From Symsagittifera roscoffensis (Eukaryota > Xenacoelomorpha > Acoela > Convolutidae), in the NCBI RefSeq assembly GCF_963678635.1, contig NC_087067.1:51826233-51890232 (forward strand): DNA of 64,000 bases. Direction: 5' to 3'. The notes below the pieces were generated by a model that saw only the letters and a list, made by a program, of their open reading frames with translations, had not been told where the DNA came from and did no database searches. Both the position numbers and the translations under genes were made by a program. Below, piece by piece: positions 1 to 10,341 of the stretch (its first letter is position 1; each line of letters begins with the position of its first letter).

Positions 1-324
1 AAATTGTTTAAAATTTGTTTTTAAACAGAGATTCTGAGTTTTATATTGTAATTTAAATCAGCACTGTATTGCAGTTTGACTAACTTAAAAAAACTCGAAT
101 GTAAAATAACATTTCAGCAATCGCATAAAGTCTTCAAATATAGAATTCTATCATAAAATCACAGCTTCGTAAAACTAATCACTGCCCAGTTATTTCAGCA
201 CTAATTTGATACGTTTTAAAAGTATTTGGTTATTAAGTCGTAGTTATTTTGCAGAAAACAAAAGTAAAAAAAGAAGTAAAGACCAGAAAAAAATTTTTTT
301 TGAAAAAATTAACATCTGCATCGT

Positions 325-352
325 GAGAGAGAGAGAGAGAGAGAGAGAGAGA
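325..352. repeat. (GA)14 microsatellite
   Basis: This is an uninterrupted GA dinucleotide run of about 14 units in AT-rich non-coding DNA. A short open frame runs across it but has no other coding character. Confidence 0.95.
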
Positions 353-481
353 ATCAAGGCGTCCGATATGCAATATTTTTTATTAGAAACCGGGGTTGAC
401 CTGAAGTGTTTATCAAACAGTTTTCTTGTACGAAAAAATGCTTATCATGCAAATTCTTACAATTCCATACATTAAGAGGCC

Positions 482-972
482 AAACTGTGCACTGGATAGG
501 CGCACAGTTTTTGTTTGTATGTTCCTGGATTCCAGAGACAAGTCTTTAAAACTGCTCCAAAATTTAAGTGGATTCAGCGTACAAATACTTGTAACGTAAA
601 TTTTGTCAGCAAATTGATTTTGTTGCGGATTCCGCAACGAGCGAACATTGGTAACTGTAAGCGTAGTTAGCAAATGTAAGCGGATTCCGAAACTTAAGTG
701 GATTCCGCAAATTTATGCAGATTCTGCTTACAGTTTGCGGATTGCACTTACAGTTGAGGATTCCGCGATAACTTAAGTTTACTTAAGTATACGTTTTTAT
801 TTGTTCATGGATTCCACAAACTATTTTCGGGTTCCACACATTTTGTTGCGGATTCCGCAAAGTTGCCTGTTTTCGGAGCGATTTAGATCAATACAGTGTT
901 TTAGCTATTTGTCCGTGGAATCCAAAGCAGCAGAGAAGATCAAAGAAAAATGACAATGATGCGGCTTCCGAG
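482..972. repeat. Cluster of GGATTCCGC-like motifs with palindromes
   Basis: About a dozen variants of GCGGATTCCGCA/GTGGATTCC are spaced irregularly at roughly 20-60 bp between 527 and 972. Two are near-perfect odd palindromes: GTTGCGGATTCCGCAAC at 622-638 and TTGCGGATTCCGCAA at 846-860. A separate inverted repeat, AAACTGTGC...GCACAGTTT, lies at 482-510. The cluster looks like a decayed minisatellite or a patch of protein-binding sites; no coding potential is visible. Confidence 0.7.
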
Positions 973-1973
973 ACAAATCCATTTTTCGCATGTTGGTAAT
1001 CCGCTTAAAATTCACAAAATGCCACAGTTTTACCTCGTAATGTACATACAGCAAAATGTGTTTTTACATATATGAAAATCATATGAAAAGCATTTTTTAA
1101 CAGGCCAAAAATTGACGATTTTTTGAGCATTGCCATTTTTTTTTGTGATTTGTGATTTTTGAAAATAGCTTTTTTGAGCATGGCAGTAATATTACGACTT
1201 AAAACTGAGAAAACAAAATTTTCCTGAAGTTTGGTATTCTACTTTAGAAAATCTTGTTGCAGCAAGGCAAAATTTGCTCATCATTCAAGTTTCATATTCG
1301 GAAATTGTGTGATAAACACTTTTTGCATGCACTCCCTGTATGAAATTGTATAATAAAACCTTTTTGTATGAAATTGTATGTTAACATTTTTCAGTCAACC
1401 CAGGAAAATTTGAATTATACTTCCGCATCGTTTCGGTTATATTACTTTGAAAATCTTTTGCTAAATATATATTTACTGCTCACCACTCTAACTTTTTCTT
1501 CAAAACTCGAAACTTTGGAACAATTTTTCTACTTCTTCTTCGGAAAAATTCTTGGGCAATTTTTCATGGAATCTGAGTCATGACCAATAGGGCTTTAAGC
1601 TGATAAAACTTGATCCCATACGAGCTTTCTTTGAGGTATCTAAAACCGGGAAGAAAAAACCTACTTTTACCATAAATCCCTCCTAGCATTTTAGCTGGTC
1701 GGTCGGAATATTAAAAATGGTCAAAAGCTTGACCCAAAAAACTTATTTTTCCCGTGTTTTTTTTAGGGTATATTCGATAATAAATACCTCACGCTCACGC
1801 CTTTTACTCACTGAGACAATTAATGTTGTGTGTTTTTTGTTGGTATTTTTTGGAAACTTATAACAAACATTGGGCTTCATTTTTTGCAAGCCTGCGTCTT
1901 TCGAGTCGTCTTTATTCACGCCGTCTTTATTTCTAGTCAAGTCGTAATTCAAGCCGTCTTTAATTCTAACTGA
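973..1973. other. AT-rich non-coding stretch, presumed intron
   Basis: No gene, RNA or mobile-element signature is visible. Because the minus-strand exon at 1980-2267 ends in a splice donor pointing this way, this stretch and the bases left of it are best read as its first intron. No acceptor plus second exon was found before the window edge. Confidence 0.5.
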
Positions 1974-1979
1974 ACTTAC
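1974..1979 (-). other. 5' splice donor (GTAAGT)
   Basis: The minus strand reads TTCG|GTAAGTTCAG, a full match to the metazoan donor consensus. It follows codon 96 of the reading frame starting at 2267 and leaves the intron in phase 0. The open frame continues past it for 78 codons of low-complexity Lys/Asp-rich sequence, which is better explained as intron. Confidence 0.75.
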
Positions 1980-2267
1980 CGAACAATTATCCTTCATGTG
2001 ATTGTCAATCTGGGAACAAAACTTGTCCTCGCACTCGTGAACATATAGCCTGAAGCGGTCCACATTGTCACAGAGACCAATGCACAGGTCGGAACAAGCG
2101 GACAGCTCGGAACATACGTCCAGGGCCATGCCATAGAAAACTGACTCTAGGCAGAAAGCGGTGCATCTGTACTTGGCAAAGGTATAGTCAGCCTCGTAAA
2201 TGCAAAACACGGGGTGCAATAAAATAACAAAAATTGATAAAAACGGCATAAAATGGGTGAATTTCAT
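1980..2267 (-). CDS. First coding exon of a secreted cysteine-rich host protein (partial)
   Basis: The exon encodes 96 residues from the ATG at 2267. Residues 1-22 form a hydrophobic signal peptide (cleavage likely after the VFC region). The rest carries ten cysteines with spacing C-x3-C ... C-x5-C-x2-C-x3-C ... C-x3-C ... C. That order resembles the amino-terminal cysteine box of anosmin/KAL1-type extracellular proteins, but the match is spacing only, so the family is a guess. The product is expected to enter the secretory pathway. The exon ends in frame at a perfect GTAAGT donor; downstream exons must lie left of position 1. On the minus strand a TTTTTCATAG acceptor-like string sits just upstream of the ATG, so the 5' end may itself be spliced. 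Confidence 0.6.
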
Positions 2268-2808
2268 TCTTAAATCTATGAAAAATTAATCGATTTAGCG
2301 AGTATAAAACAAGAACATTACTTGAGGTTAGAACAATTTGACTAAGTATCTCAGTTATAAAGTTGGTTCAGAGCAAAATATCGTTTTGGTTATAAAAAAA
2401 AGTATGCAAGTAAAGCGTTCTTTGGTTAAACATCTCGGCGAGAAAAATAATAAAGTGCAATTAACTCGACGGTAATTTGATGCAGTTAATAATTAGGTGG
2501 TTTTTCATTTTTGGTTGCTGGTAGACGCGGTCAGTTTGTTTGGTATTAAAATATTTAGTCTGCCGAGCTCAAACTTGTTTTTTTTTCGGTAAAATTTCTT
2601 CTCTGGTCAGTATCATAAAAAAGAAATAAATTTTATATGAAGTAGGTTACAAGTTTATTTTGTTTATTCAAATCAGAAGATAAATATTAAAATTGAACGG
2701 ATTGATTATTATGCAAAGTATAATCAATCACCGATGAAAAAATTTTCAACAGGTATAATAAGTGCATTTATACATACCGATACCTTGATAAGTATATGCA
2801 ATGCATAG

Positions 2809-2846
2809 TAATGAGCTATTAATAGCAAGACATTAATAACTCATTA
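2809..2846. repeat. Imperfect inverted repeat
   Basis: TAATGAG-c-TATTAAT at 2809-2823 is answered by ATTAATA-a-CTCATTA at 2832-2846, a 14-bp stem with one mismatch and an 8-nt loop. It lies just left of a hAT-like fragment and could be part of it. Confidence 0.7.
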
Positions 2847-2862
2847 TTACAGGTTACTTCAC

Positions 2863-2965
2863 CAGGGACAGATCGAGAATTTTTATTGACAGAAGGTGGG
2901 CAATTTTCAAAAAAATGTTTGAAAATTTGGTCGGCCTTTCTTTAGGTCGATCAAATTGATTCAAA
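2863..2965 (+). mobile_element. Diverged hAT-like terminal fragment, copy 1
   Basis: The stretch starts CAGGGACAGATCGAGAATTTT and aligns by eye, with many differences, to 3221-3315, including a shared TTTAGGTCGA-CAAATTGATT tail. CAGGG(G)CGGATC-type starts are common at the ends of hAT DNA transposons. No transposase and no clear partner terminal inverted repeat is present, so this is a non-autonomous relic at best. Confidence 0.35.
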
Positions 2966-3220
2966 ACACTGCAAAGAATCAATTTTGCTAAAATTATCTC
3001 AAAAATCTCGTATGAATGGGTTTATTGTTTAGAATCAAGATAGATGAATGACCACATAAACATCAAGACACTTTATTAAAATCAGTGGAAAAATAAAAAG
3101 ATTAAAACCAAAATATAAACTAAAAGCAGTGGAAAAAGGAGTAAGAAGACAGCTAAAAACTAATTGATGACTCTATTTTGGGAACGGAGGAAGCGGGAGT
3201 GAAATGAACCCATTACAAAT

Positions 3221-3315
3221 CAGGGGCGGATCTAGGATTTTATCGAGGGGGGTGGACTGATTTTCAAAATATTTTCGAAATTTAGTTGACTTTTTTAGGT
3301 CGACCAAATTGATTT
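3221..3315 (+). mobile_element. Diverged hAT-like terminal fragment, copy 2
   Basis: It begins CAGGGGCGGATCTAGGATTT, the better-preserved of the two starts, in direct orientation to copy 1 358 bp upstream. The shared part ends near ACCAAATTGATT. The opposite terminus was not found. Confidence 0.4.
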
Positions 3316-3532
3316 TCCGAGATCCCCCCAAAGCATTAAAAAGACCCTGCTTTGGTCAAATTTTCTGCGCCGCAGGCAAAATTAAAAAAAAACAGGCCAA
3401 AAGAGGCAAAATTTGACTAAGAAATCGCGCTTTCCACATCAAAATTAGTATTCATTGGGGCCGAAGGTGCCTTTAGAAAGTTTTTTAGAGTGATCACCAA
3501 AATGGATTTCTCAAATTAGTACAAAGGGGGGA

Positions 3533-3572
3533 GGATTGGACCCCCTCTTTGGGTCGGGAGGGGGTCCAATCC
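3533..3572. repeat. Perfect 15-bp GC-rich hairpin
   Basis: GGATTGGACCCCCTC (3533-3547) is the exact reverse complement of GAGGGGGTCCAATCC (3558-3572), with a 10-nt loop. It stands out in AT-rich surroundings and lies in the shadow of the hAT-like fragments. The following 3573-4187 holds nothing I recognise. Confidence 0.9.
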
Positions 3573-4187
3573 CTGAGGGAAGAAGGCGTCCGGCGACCAA
3601 AAACAAAAACGATGGCAAATGTTAAAATAAGATGACGATATTTGAAAAGTACCACCAGCTTTTGAAAAGAAATATTTCAAATCATAATCGGACTTGGCAA
3701 TCAAAACTTCAAATAAAAGCTAAAGTTACCATCTTTAATCTACCACAATGCAAACAGTTATGAAATATGAGACATATGAGACATAAAACAAATTTGACAG
3801 CCGAGTTGACCAAAACTGTAATCATAAATCGCACCAATTGTCGACCTATTTTAATGCAAAAACTACACAATTTCCAAAACGAAACATGAGAAGGGAGCAT
3901 TGTGCTCAGAAATTTATTGCTTTTTATAAAAACTGGTAAGAGGTTTCTTTATACTTCAAAAAACCCTGACAACTGCGGCTGGTCATAATTGTCACAGATA
4001 CAAGTAAACAAGTGCTCATGAGTTAACGGTGAAAAACAGCATGATAATCGTAGGTCCTAGTGTATAGCGCGCCTTTTGGTTTCCTTAGAGCCTGTTTATC
4101 TCGTCATTGGAAAAATGCTATAAACGTTTACTATAGTCAAATTGCAACAAATGCTAGATTGGTTTGATCGTGTTTATGAAAAACCAA

Positions 4188-4391
4188 TGTCATAGTATCT
4201 AAATTTAGTTCATGTTTCAATTCGAGTTGTGTTATCTATTTTAATCATCTGTCTGGCGCTAACCGGTATTTAACCTTCGGAGTGTCTGTCACCTTCGGAT
4301 GACAGCTATTCTATTGTCTCCGACTTACTTTATGAAATACGGTTGCTTAACAAACGGAATTTAATTAACACTTCGAAACCGTCTTTTCACA
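4188..4391 (+). repeat. Element 1 5' LTR
   Basis: The repeat is 204 bp, TGT...ACA, identical to 10138-10341. It is short for a Ty3-type LTR. A CTGTC...GACAG stem with a CTTCGG-containing loop region lies about two thirds along. Its final A is also the first base of the gag start codon. Confidence 0.95.
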
Positions 4392-7300
4392 TGGCGCAGC
4401 CAACAGGCCAAAGTGGGGGGAAAAACCCACTGGGAATTACATCGTTTTGGCCCTCGACGTTTGCAGAACCACCAATGCTATGGGAGTTTTGGTTCAATCG
4501 ATTTCAATGGGGGATGGTGGCAAAACACAGTTTAAATCCTAGGAATTTCTATTATGCCAGTACGTTAACTGCAGCGCAGATTACAGATTTACCAGAGGAG
4601 GTAGACGGGAAGAATCGCCTAGCTTCGGAACAAGTGCTTATCTCCAACTTGTACTTGTGTCTGGGGGAGAAAGGACAGGATGAGCTGCATAAGAGAAAAC
4701 CACACCTGGACTTATCTGCAACAAGGTATTCTCGAGTTTTGGATACCATTGAAACCGAATTTAGAAAGGAACGAAACGAAACGTACGAGACATTCCAACT
4801 CTTGGCACGGAAGCAACAAATAGGAGAATCGCTAGAACAGTTCCACTCAGTGTTGAGCGGGTTGGCCGCTAGATGTAATTTTGGAGCATTGGAGACCAGG
4901 ATTTTGCGGGATGTGTTCATCGTCAACATGAACAATAGGGAGGCCCAAAATGAGTTATGCCGCTCGACGAAGACGCCAGAGGAGGTGTACCGTATTGCAC
5001 TGTCATACGAACGCGGATATAAATATGCAAAGTCATACGGATCGATAACCGGGGGAGGAACCAGTGGCACTACCGGTGGAGCTGGAGCATTCCAAATCAA
5101 GACGGAACCAGTGGGGGCCATTCGAGGAGGTTACAGAAACAACAGATCGCGGGGCCGTGGATCATTCAGGGGGCGAGCAGGAATGAGAGGGGGTGGTCTC
5201 AGAAGATGCTATAACTGTGACCAACCAAATTTTACTCCGGAACATCTCACAACGTGTCCAGCGAAAAATGCAACGTGCAATTTCTGCAGAAAGACGGGAC
5301 ACTACGAGAGGACTTGTAGGGGGAAGCGAAATAATCAGGGAAGACCGGCAGTGGGACTGATCCAAAATCAGGAAGAGATGGAAACTACCGAGATAGGTGA
5401 CGCGGAGGATACATATTCTCAGCATGAGAATTCCGTCGGCTGGGTCAATACACCGGCCAAGAAGCAGCGATCGTGGGACTCGGATAGCTCAGGAGATTAT
5501 GTTGTCATGGCAATCAGATCTCGGACGGAAACCGAGCTAAAAGTGGCCGGTGCACGACTGCCGATTAAAGTAAATGGAAAACAAACGAACGTTTGGATAG
5601 ACAGTGGATCACCGATTTCGATATTCACTATTGGAGAATTAAAACGAACGTTGGGTACCGCAGGCGTCAAGGTGAAGGCACCAGCACCGGAGGACGAGGA
5701 GTTCAGGGATTACGGAAACAACCCCCTACGACTACTAGGAACGATGGACGTACTGCTGGAAACGAACGGATGGGTGACCAACGCAAACATCAGAGTGATT
5801 GGAGGAAGCAGACCATCAATTATTGGAAGAGACCTAATGCCAAATCTTGGATTACAGATTGTGCAGAAGGCACCGGAGGGAAATGTGATGTCGGTAAAGA
5901 GCGACCAAGCCACAGCTGAAGCGACGGACGTGGAGGACTCACTAGACAACTGGCAGATTTATTTCAGTAAGCAGTTTGAAAACCTTTTTAACAGAGTCGG
6001 GAAAATTAAAAATTATAAGGTACACGCGGATTTTTTTGAAAAGTTAACACCAATTCAACAGAAAGGACGTAGGGTGCCAATCACATTGCAAGAAAAGGTT
6101 GATAAGGAAATTGATAAACTTTTGCGACAAGGACACATTGAAAAACTGACTGAATGCTCGGATAAATATTTTGTTTCTCCGATTGTAATAACGGTGAAAA
6201 AGGACGGATCGGTAAAATTAGCGCTAGAATCACGGGAGTTGAACAAGCAAGTCCACAAAAACAAATACCAAATGCCAAATATTGAGGAACTTATGGATAC
6301 GGTAGGACAAACGATAAGCGAACGGAAACCAGGGGATGTATATTTTTCTACTATGGATCTTACGTACGCGTACGGTCAATTACCACTTAGTCCGGAAACG
6401 AGCGTTCAATGCAATTTTTCGCTAGTGGGAGGAAAATCAACGGGTACGTATCGATTTCGTACGGGGTTCTACGGTCTTACTACCATGCCGGCGGAATTTC
6501 AACGAGTAATGGATACGATTCTTTCGGAATTTCCGCAGGCACATGCATTTATTGATGACATATTGGTGGTCACCAAAGGCACGGAGATCGAGCATATCTC
6601 AACAGTCGAGAAAATTTTGCGGAAGCTGGATCGCGAGAATATGTCACTTAAACTCACAAAATGCCAATTTGCGCGGGGGGAATGTGAGTGGTTGGGGCAC
6701 AAAATAACCCGTACGGGGATAACACCGCTTGTCCGAAAAACGGAACCGATCGAATCGCTGAAAGCGCCAAAAACGGTGTCACAACTTAAATCATTCATGG
6801 GCTCCATTCACAACTTGCACAAATATCTTCCGGCGCTCGCGGAATCATCAGCGTCACTACGCCCATTATTAAGCCGGAAAAACGATTACATCTGGAGCGA
6901 GGAATGTCAAATATCATTCGAGAGCCTGAAAAAGCAAGTGGCCAATATAGTAGAACTTCGGCATTTTGATATACACCGGGACACAAGAATTGTATGTGAC
7001 GCTAGTCATAATGGGCTCGGAGCGGTTCTTGAGCAACTAAATGCCGACGGTTGGCGGCCGATATCATTCGCATCCCGGTATCTAAACGCAGCAGAGAAGA
7101 ATTACTCAACGAATGAATTGGAAATGTTAGCAGTTGTGTGGGGGGCCGAATATTTCCGCAATTATGTGCTGGGAAGGAAATTTTTAATAGTTACGGATCA
7201 CAAGGCACTAGTGTCATTGCTAAATGGGAACAATAAAAAGAACAAAACAATGTTCAGCAGATTAACAAGATGGTTAGATCGCCTTATACCGTTCGATTTT

Positions 7301-9859
7301 CAAGTGGATCATAAACCCGGAGCAAAAATAGGACTCGCGGATTATCTCTCAAGGCACCCGAGCTTAGACCCTCAACCAATTAGCACCTACGATAGTATGT
7401 TTACGGTGGCGAAAATTAGTAGAATTAGATCCGCCCTCGGATTTAGAAATAGAACTTTCTCCAAAAATAGACTCGAGTCTCCATCGGTTACTAAAAATAA
7501 ACGCGTTTGTAATATATCGAATAGAAAACGACCGGTAGAGGGCGAGCGATCATGCGACGGAAAATGGACCAATCACAGAGCGACGAATTGCATTTCCGGC
7601 AGGTCAACTGAGTTTAGCGAAAATTCAGTTGGGATTATTATTGAAGCTAACGTTGGTTACTCTAAATCTTTAAATTCGTTAATAAACAATAACAATTCAA
7701 GCAATTTAATCATGGAAAGGAAGATCAAGAAATTATTGGAACGACACCCTAGCATTAGCAGTAGTGATGAAATTGAGGAGATTGACGTAGATATACAGGC
7801 GATAACAACAGAAGTCCGGAGCACTAAAACAAACACCATCATTTCTATTCCGTCGGTTTACCCTGGTGAAAGTTATCCGCCGGTTAATCCGGAAAACAAA
7901 GTTATGTCTATTATTCCAAGAAATTGTAAAATAGTCAGTAAACATTCCGCTCTTCCCGAATTATTTAATCTTCGATTTATAGAATCGCAATATCAATCTG
8001 ATCCACAGTTACAAGCCATTATCGAGTTAATTAAATGTAAAGACCCTCAGTTACACTCGAAGATTGAAGCAATGAGTAAGTACTTTGCACAGTATACTCA
8101 GGATTTCCACGTAAGAGACGGATGCCTGTGGATGGACGAAAGGCTAGTGATTCCGAATACATTGCAGACGGCGGTGGTAAACAGACTTCATTACTATCAC
8201 CACGGAAAATCCAGTATGATCGACGCAGCTAAGGACATCTGGTACCCATACATGTTTCGTAGTTTAGCAACTATTGCTGGGAATTGTCCGGAATGCACAT
8301 TAGCGGGTAAGAACTTGAAAAACATGTGTTCGAAGGATGATATAGGGAAAATACCTGAACCAAAAGAACCGAATGAATCAATCCAATTAGATTTTTGGGG
8401 ACCCATTAACTATTTGAAGGAATCTAAGAAGTATGTTTTGGTGGCGGTGGACCGGTTCTCACGATGGCCATCAGCTATGGTCTGTAATTCGAACCGCTCG
8501 GATAAAATTATCAAATTTTTAACAATGTACATAACTGCCCATGGACTTCCGCGCCAAATTAGAGTTGACCAGGGAACAAACTTTATGTCTAAGGAAGTTA
8601 AAACGTTCTGCAATGAGCAAGGAATTGAAATCCTCACTTCGCCAGTTAATGACCATAGGGCAACAGGATGTGTTGAGCGCACGATTGGTAGCATCAAAAA
8701 TTCAGTGCTGACGTATGCACAAGAGGACAAGCCGGAACCCTTGGATCGAATGGTGGAAAGAGCCCTCGGAGCCCTAAGATTTGTGAAAAATGCATCCCTT
8801 AAAATAACACCGTTCGAAGCGCACCACGGCCGGGAAGCCAATACGGTTCTCAGAAACTTGACTAAAAAACCTACGTTACGAAATCTAAATTGGGAAAATG
8901 TAATACGATCGAAATATGAATGTTTAGATGAACGAGACCCGATTGCTCAAACGATGCCGAAGCCGATGGACACTAATTGGGGAACCCGATCGGATACTGA
9001 ATACGACCGGAAAAACAGACGGGGACCGCTAAGATTAACCGATGAACAAGCAGCTAATCAGGACAATGAGCCCGGAATAAAACGGTCATCAAACGACCCT
9101 GTGGAGATACCACCGGCAGTGGTCATGCAGAGGACCGGGGAGCGTAATATGAATAGGTATAGACTATTAAAATCCAAAATAGTTGATCAAACTGAACACA
9201 CTAATAAAATGAGTAATGGTGCGGTGCTTAGGAAATCAGGAGTAGCGCTCAGGAAAGCGAAATTTCCGAAAAAGCGGATGCCGGGAGGAAAACTAACTGC
9301 ACCACCAACGCCGTGGGATCTGAAACGGAAGCTACAACAGAGTGGAAGTCAGCCAGGATGCTCAAAAGGCACCAAGGGAAGTCATCACACCATCACGGGA
9401 AAGGGATCGAAATTCCAAATTTTGGAATCAGCAGAAAATTCAGACTCCGAATCGGACGACTATTTACCGTTGAGCACATCCAAACGAGGGGCGAAACAAA
9501 CAAGCGGTCAAGACAACAATGGGGAAGATGGACAAGGAACATCTAGTGGGGGACCAGTGCAACTAGAAGTCATCGGAGTTCGTACCAGCAATAAGGAGAC
9601 GGAAAAGGAAGATACGTTGGCAGGCGGCGAAACAGGAATCGGGAATGACCAGGGGAGAACGAATACCGAAGGATCCGAACCACAAGAAACGGAGCGCGAA
9701 CCAGAGCAGATCACAGTAACCGGGGGAAAGAAACGGGGCCGGAAACAACGACTTGTTTCCTATTCAAGCCAGGATTCGGCTAGCTCACTGGACGACACAA
9801 CCTCAAGACGGTCGGGCAGAAAACGGACAGCAGTGACCAAGATGGGGGGGGGGTCATGA
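4391..9859 (+). CDS. Element 1 Gag-Pol polyprotein
   Basis: The frame has 1,822 codons from the ATG at 4391; it is open further upstream into the LTR but only from a TTG. Approximate domains: Gag capsid 1-230; Gly/Arg-rich linker; two CCHC-like zinc knuckles near 272-310 (CYNC...C and CNFCRKTGHYERTC); aspartic protease with DSG near 403 and the IIGRDL flap partner near 480; RT with the FIDD active site near 720; RNase H starting at CDASHNG near 868; integrase with the HH-CC zinc motif near 1267-1305 and D, D, E residues in LDFWGP, VDQGTNF and GCVERT. A charged 300-residue tail follows. Gag and Pol are fused without a frameshift or stop. A G10 run sits next to the stop codon. Confidence 0.95.
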   Translation: MAQPTGQSGGKNPLGITSFWPSTFAEPPMLWEFWFNRFQWGMVAKHSLNPRNFYYASTLTAAQITDLPEEVDGKNRLASEQVLISNLYLCLGEKGQDELHKRKPHLDLSATRYSRVLDTIETEFRKERNETYETFQLLARKQQIGESLEQFHSVLSGLAARCNFGALETRILRDVFIVNMNNREAQNELCRSTKTPEEVYRIALSYERGYKYAKSYGSITGGGTSGTTGGAGAFQIKTEPVGAIRGGYRNNRSRGRGSFRGRAGMRGGGLRRCYNCDQPNFTPEHLTTCPAKNATCNFCRKTGHYERTCRGKRNNQGRPAVGLIQNQEEMETTEIGDAEDTYSQHENSVGWVNTPAKKQRSWDSDSSGDYVVMAIRSRTETELKVAGARLPIKVNGKQTNVWIDSGSPISIFTIGELKRTLGTAGVKVKAPAPEDEEFRDYGNNPLRLLGTMDVLLETNGWVTNANIRVIGGSRPSIIGRDLMPNLGLQIVQKAPEGNVMSVKSDQATAEATDVEDSLDNWQIYFSKQFENLFNRVGKIKNYKVHADFFEKLTPIQQKGRRVPITLQEKVDKEIDKLLRQGHIEKLTECSDKYFVSPIVITVKKDGSVKLALESRELNKQVHKNKYQMPNIEELMDTVGQTISERKPGDVYFSTMDLTYAYGQLPLSPETSVQCNFSLVGGKSTGTYRFRTGFYGLTTMPAEFQRVMDTILSEFPQAHAFIDDILVVTKGTEIEHISTVEKILRKLDRENMSLKLTKCQFARGECEWLGHKITRTGITPLVRKTEPIESLKAPKTVSQLKSFMGSIHNLHKYLPALAESSASLRPLLSRKNDYIWSEECQISFESLKKQVANIVELRHFDIHRDTRIVCDASHNGLGAVLEQLNADGWRPISFASRYLNAAEKNYSTNELEMLAVVWGAEYFRNYVLGRKFLIVTDHKALVSLLNGNNKKNKTMFSRLTRWLDRLIPFDFQVDHKPGAKIGLADYLSRHPSLDPQPISTYDSMFTVAKISRIRSALGFRNRTFSKNRLESPSVTKNKRVCNISNRKRPVEGERSCDGKWTNHRATNCISGRSTEFSENSVGIIIEANVGYSKSLNSLINNNNSSNLIMERKIKKLLERHPSISSSDEIEEIDVDIQAITTEVRSTKTNTIISIPSVYPGESYPPVNPENKVMSIIPRNCKIVSKHSALPELFNLRFIESQYQSDPQLQAIIELIKCKDPQLHSKIEAMSKYFAQYTQDFHVRDGCLWMDERLVIPNTLQTAVVNRLHYYHHGKSSMIDAAKDIWYPYMFRSLATIAGNCPECTLAGKNLKNMCSKDDIGKIPEPKEPNESIQLDFWGPINYLKESKKYVLVAVDRFSRWPSAMVCNSNRSDKIIKFLTMYITAHGLPRQIRVDQGTNFMSKEVKTFCNEQGIEILTSPVNDHRATGCVERTIGSIKNSVLTYAQEDKPEPLDRMVERALGALRFVKNASLKITPFEAHHGREANTVLRNLTKKPTLRNLNWENVIRSKYECLDERDPIAQTMPKPMDTNWGTRSDTEYDRKNRRGPLRLTDEQAANQDNEPGIKRSSNDPVEIPPAVVMQRTGERNMNRYRLLKSKIVDQTEHTNKMSNGAVLRKSGVALRKAKFPKKRMPGGKLTAPPTPWDLKRKLQQSGSQPGCSKGTKGSHHTITGKGSKFQILESAENSDSESDDYLPLSTSKRGAKQTSGQDNNGEDGQGTSSGGPVQLEVIGVRTSNKETEKEDTLAGGETGIGNDQGRTNTEGSEPQETEREPEQITVTGGKKRGRKQRLVSYSSQDSASSLDDTTSRRSGRKRTAVTKMGGGS
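4392..4409 (+). other. Element 1 primer-binding site
   Basis: TGGCGCAGCCAACAGGCC begins at the base after the LTR. Its complement ends ...GGCTGC-G-CCA, with a G discriminator and an acceptor sequence resembling animal tRNA-Ser, the primer known for mag-type elements. The tRNA assignment is inference. The site lies inside the coding region, overlapping gag codons 1-7. Confidence 0.65.
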
Positions 9860-10126
9860 TTGACAACATTAGAAAAACGGACAAAGCCGGAACAGTCGAA
9901 GGAAAGGAATGAAGAAAAGAAAAAGGAAAAATTGAGTTCGAACAGTCTATAAAACTTTGCTAAAGAAATGGGGAAGTCCAGGGAGAGGGCATGCTGCATA
10001 ACAGCTAAAACTCAAGAATTTGTGTTCTAACAAAACTGTAGTTGATTTGAAAAACTTTGTTATTAACCCTATTGTTTACTGCTAACATAGATACGTTGGA
10101 TATTGGAATTGAGTATTATTTATTAC
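9860..10126 (+). other. Element 1 3' untranslated region
   Basis: About 270 bp lie between the gag-pol stop and the polypurine tract. No ORF or RNA feature is recognised. Confidence 0.7.
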
Positions 10127-10137
10127 AAGGAGGGAAA
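10127..10137 (+). other. Element 1 polypurine tract
   Basis: AAGGAGGGAAA directly abuts the 3' LTR, the standard position for the plus-strand DNA primer of an LTR element. Confidence 0.85.
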
Positions 10138-10341
10138 TGTCATAGTATCTAAATTTAGTTCATGTTTCAATTCGAGTTGTGTTATCTATTTTAATCATCT
10201 GTCTGGCGCTAACCGGTATTTAACCTTCGGAGTGTCTGTCACCTTCGGATGACAGCTATTCTATTGTCTCCGACTTACTTTATGAAATACGGTTGCTTAA
10301 CAAACGGAATTTAATTAACACTTCGAAACCGTCTTTTCACA
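10138..10341 (+). repeat. Element 1 3' LTR
   Basis: It is 204 bp and identical by eye to the 5' LTR. It is followed by the CCAA target duplication. Confidence 0.95.

Larger units (their letters stand above)
4188..10341 (+). mobile_element. Element 1: complete Ty3/gypsy LTR retrotransposon (6,154 bp)
   Basis: Two 204-bp direct repeats bound the element; they start TGTCATAG, end CACA and are identical by eye. The 4-bp CCAA occurs immediately before the left repeat (4184-4187) and after the right one (10342-10345), the expected target-site duplication. Inside are a primer-binding site touching the LTR, one long gag-pol frame in the order Gag, PR, RT, RNase H, IN (Ty3 order) and a polypurine tract before the 3' LTR. 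Identical LTRs and an unbroken frame indicate a recent, possibly still competent insertion. Confidence 0.96.
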
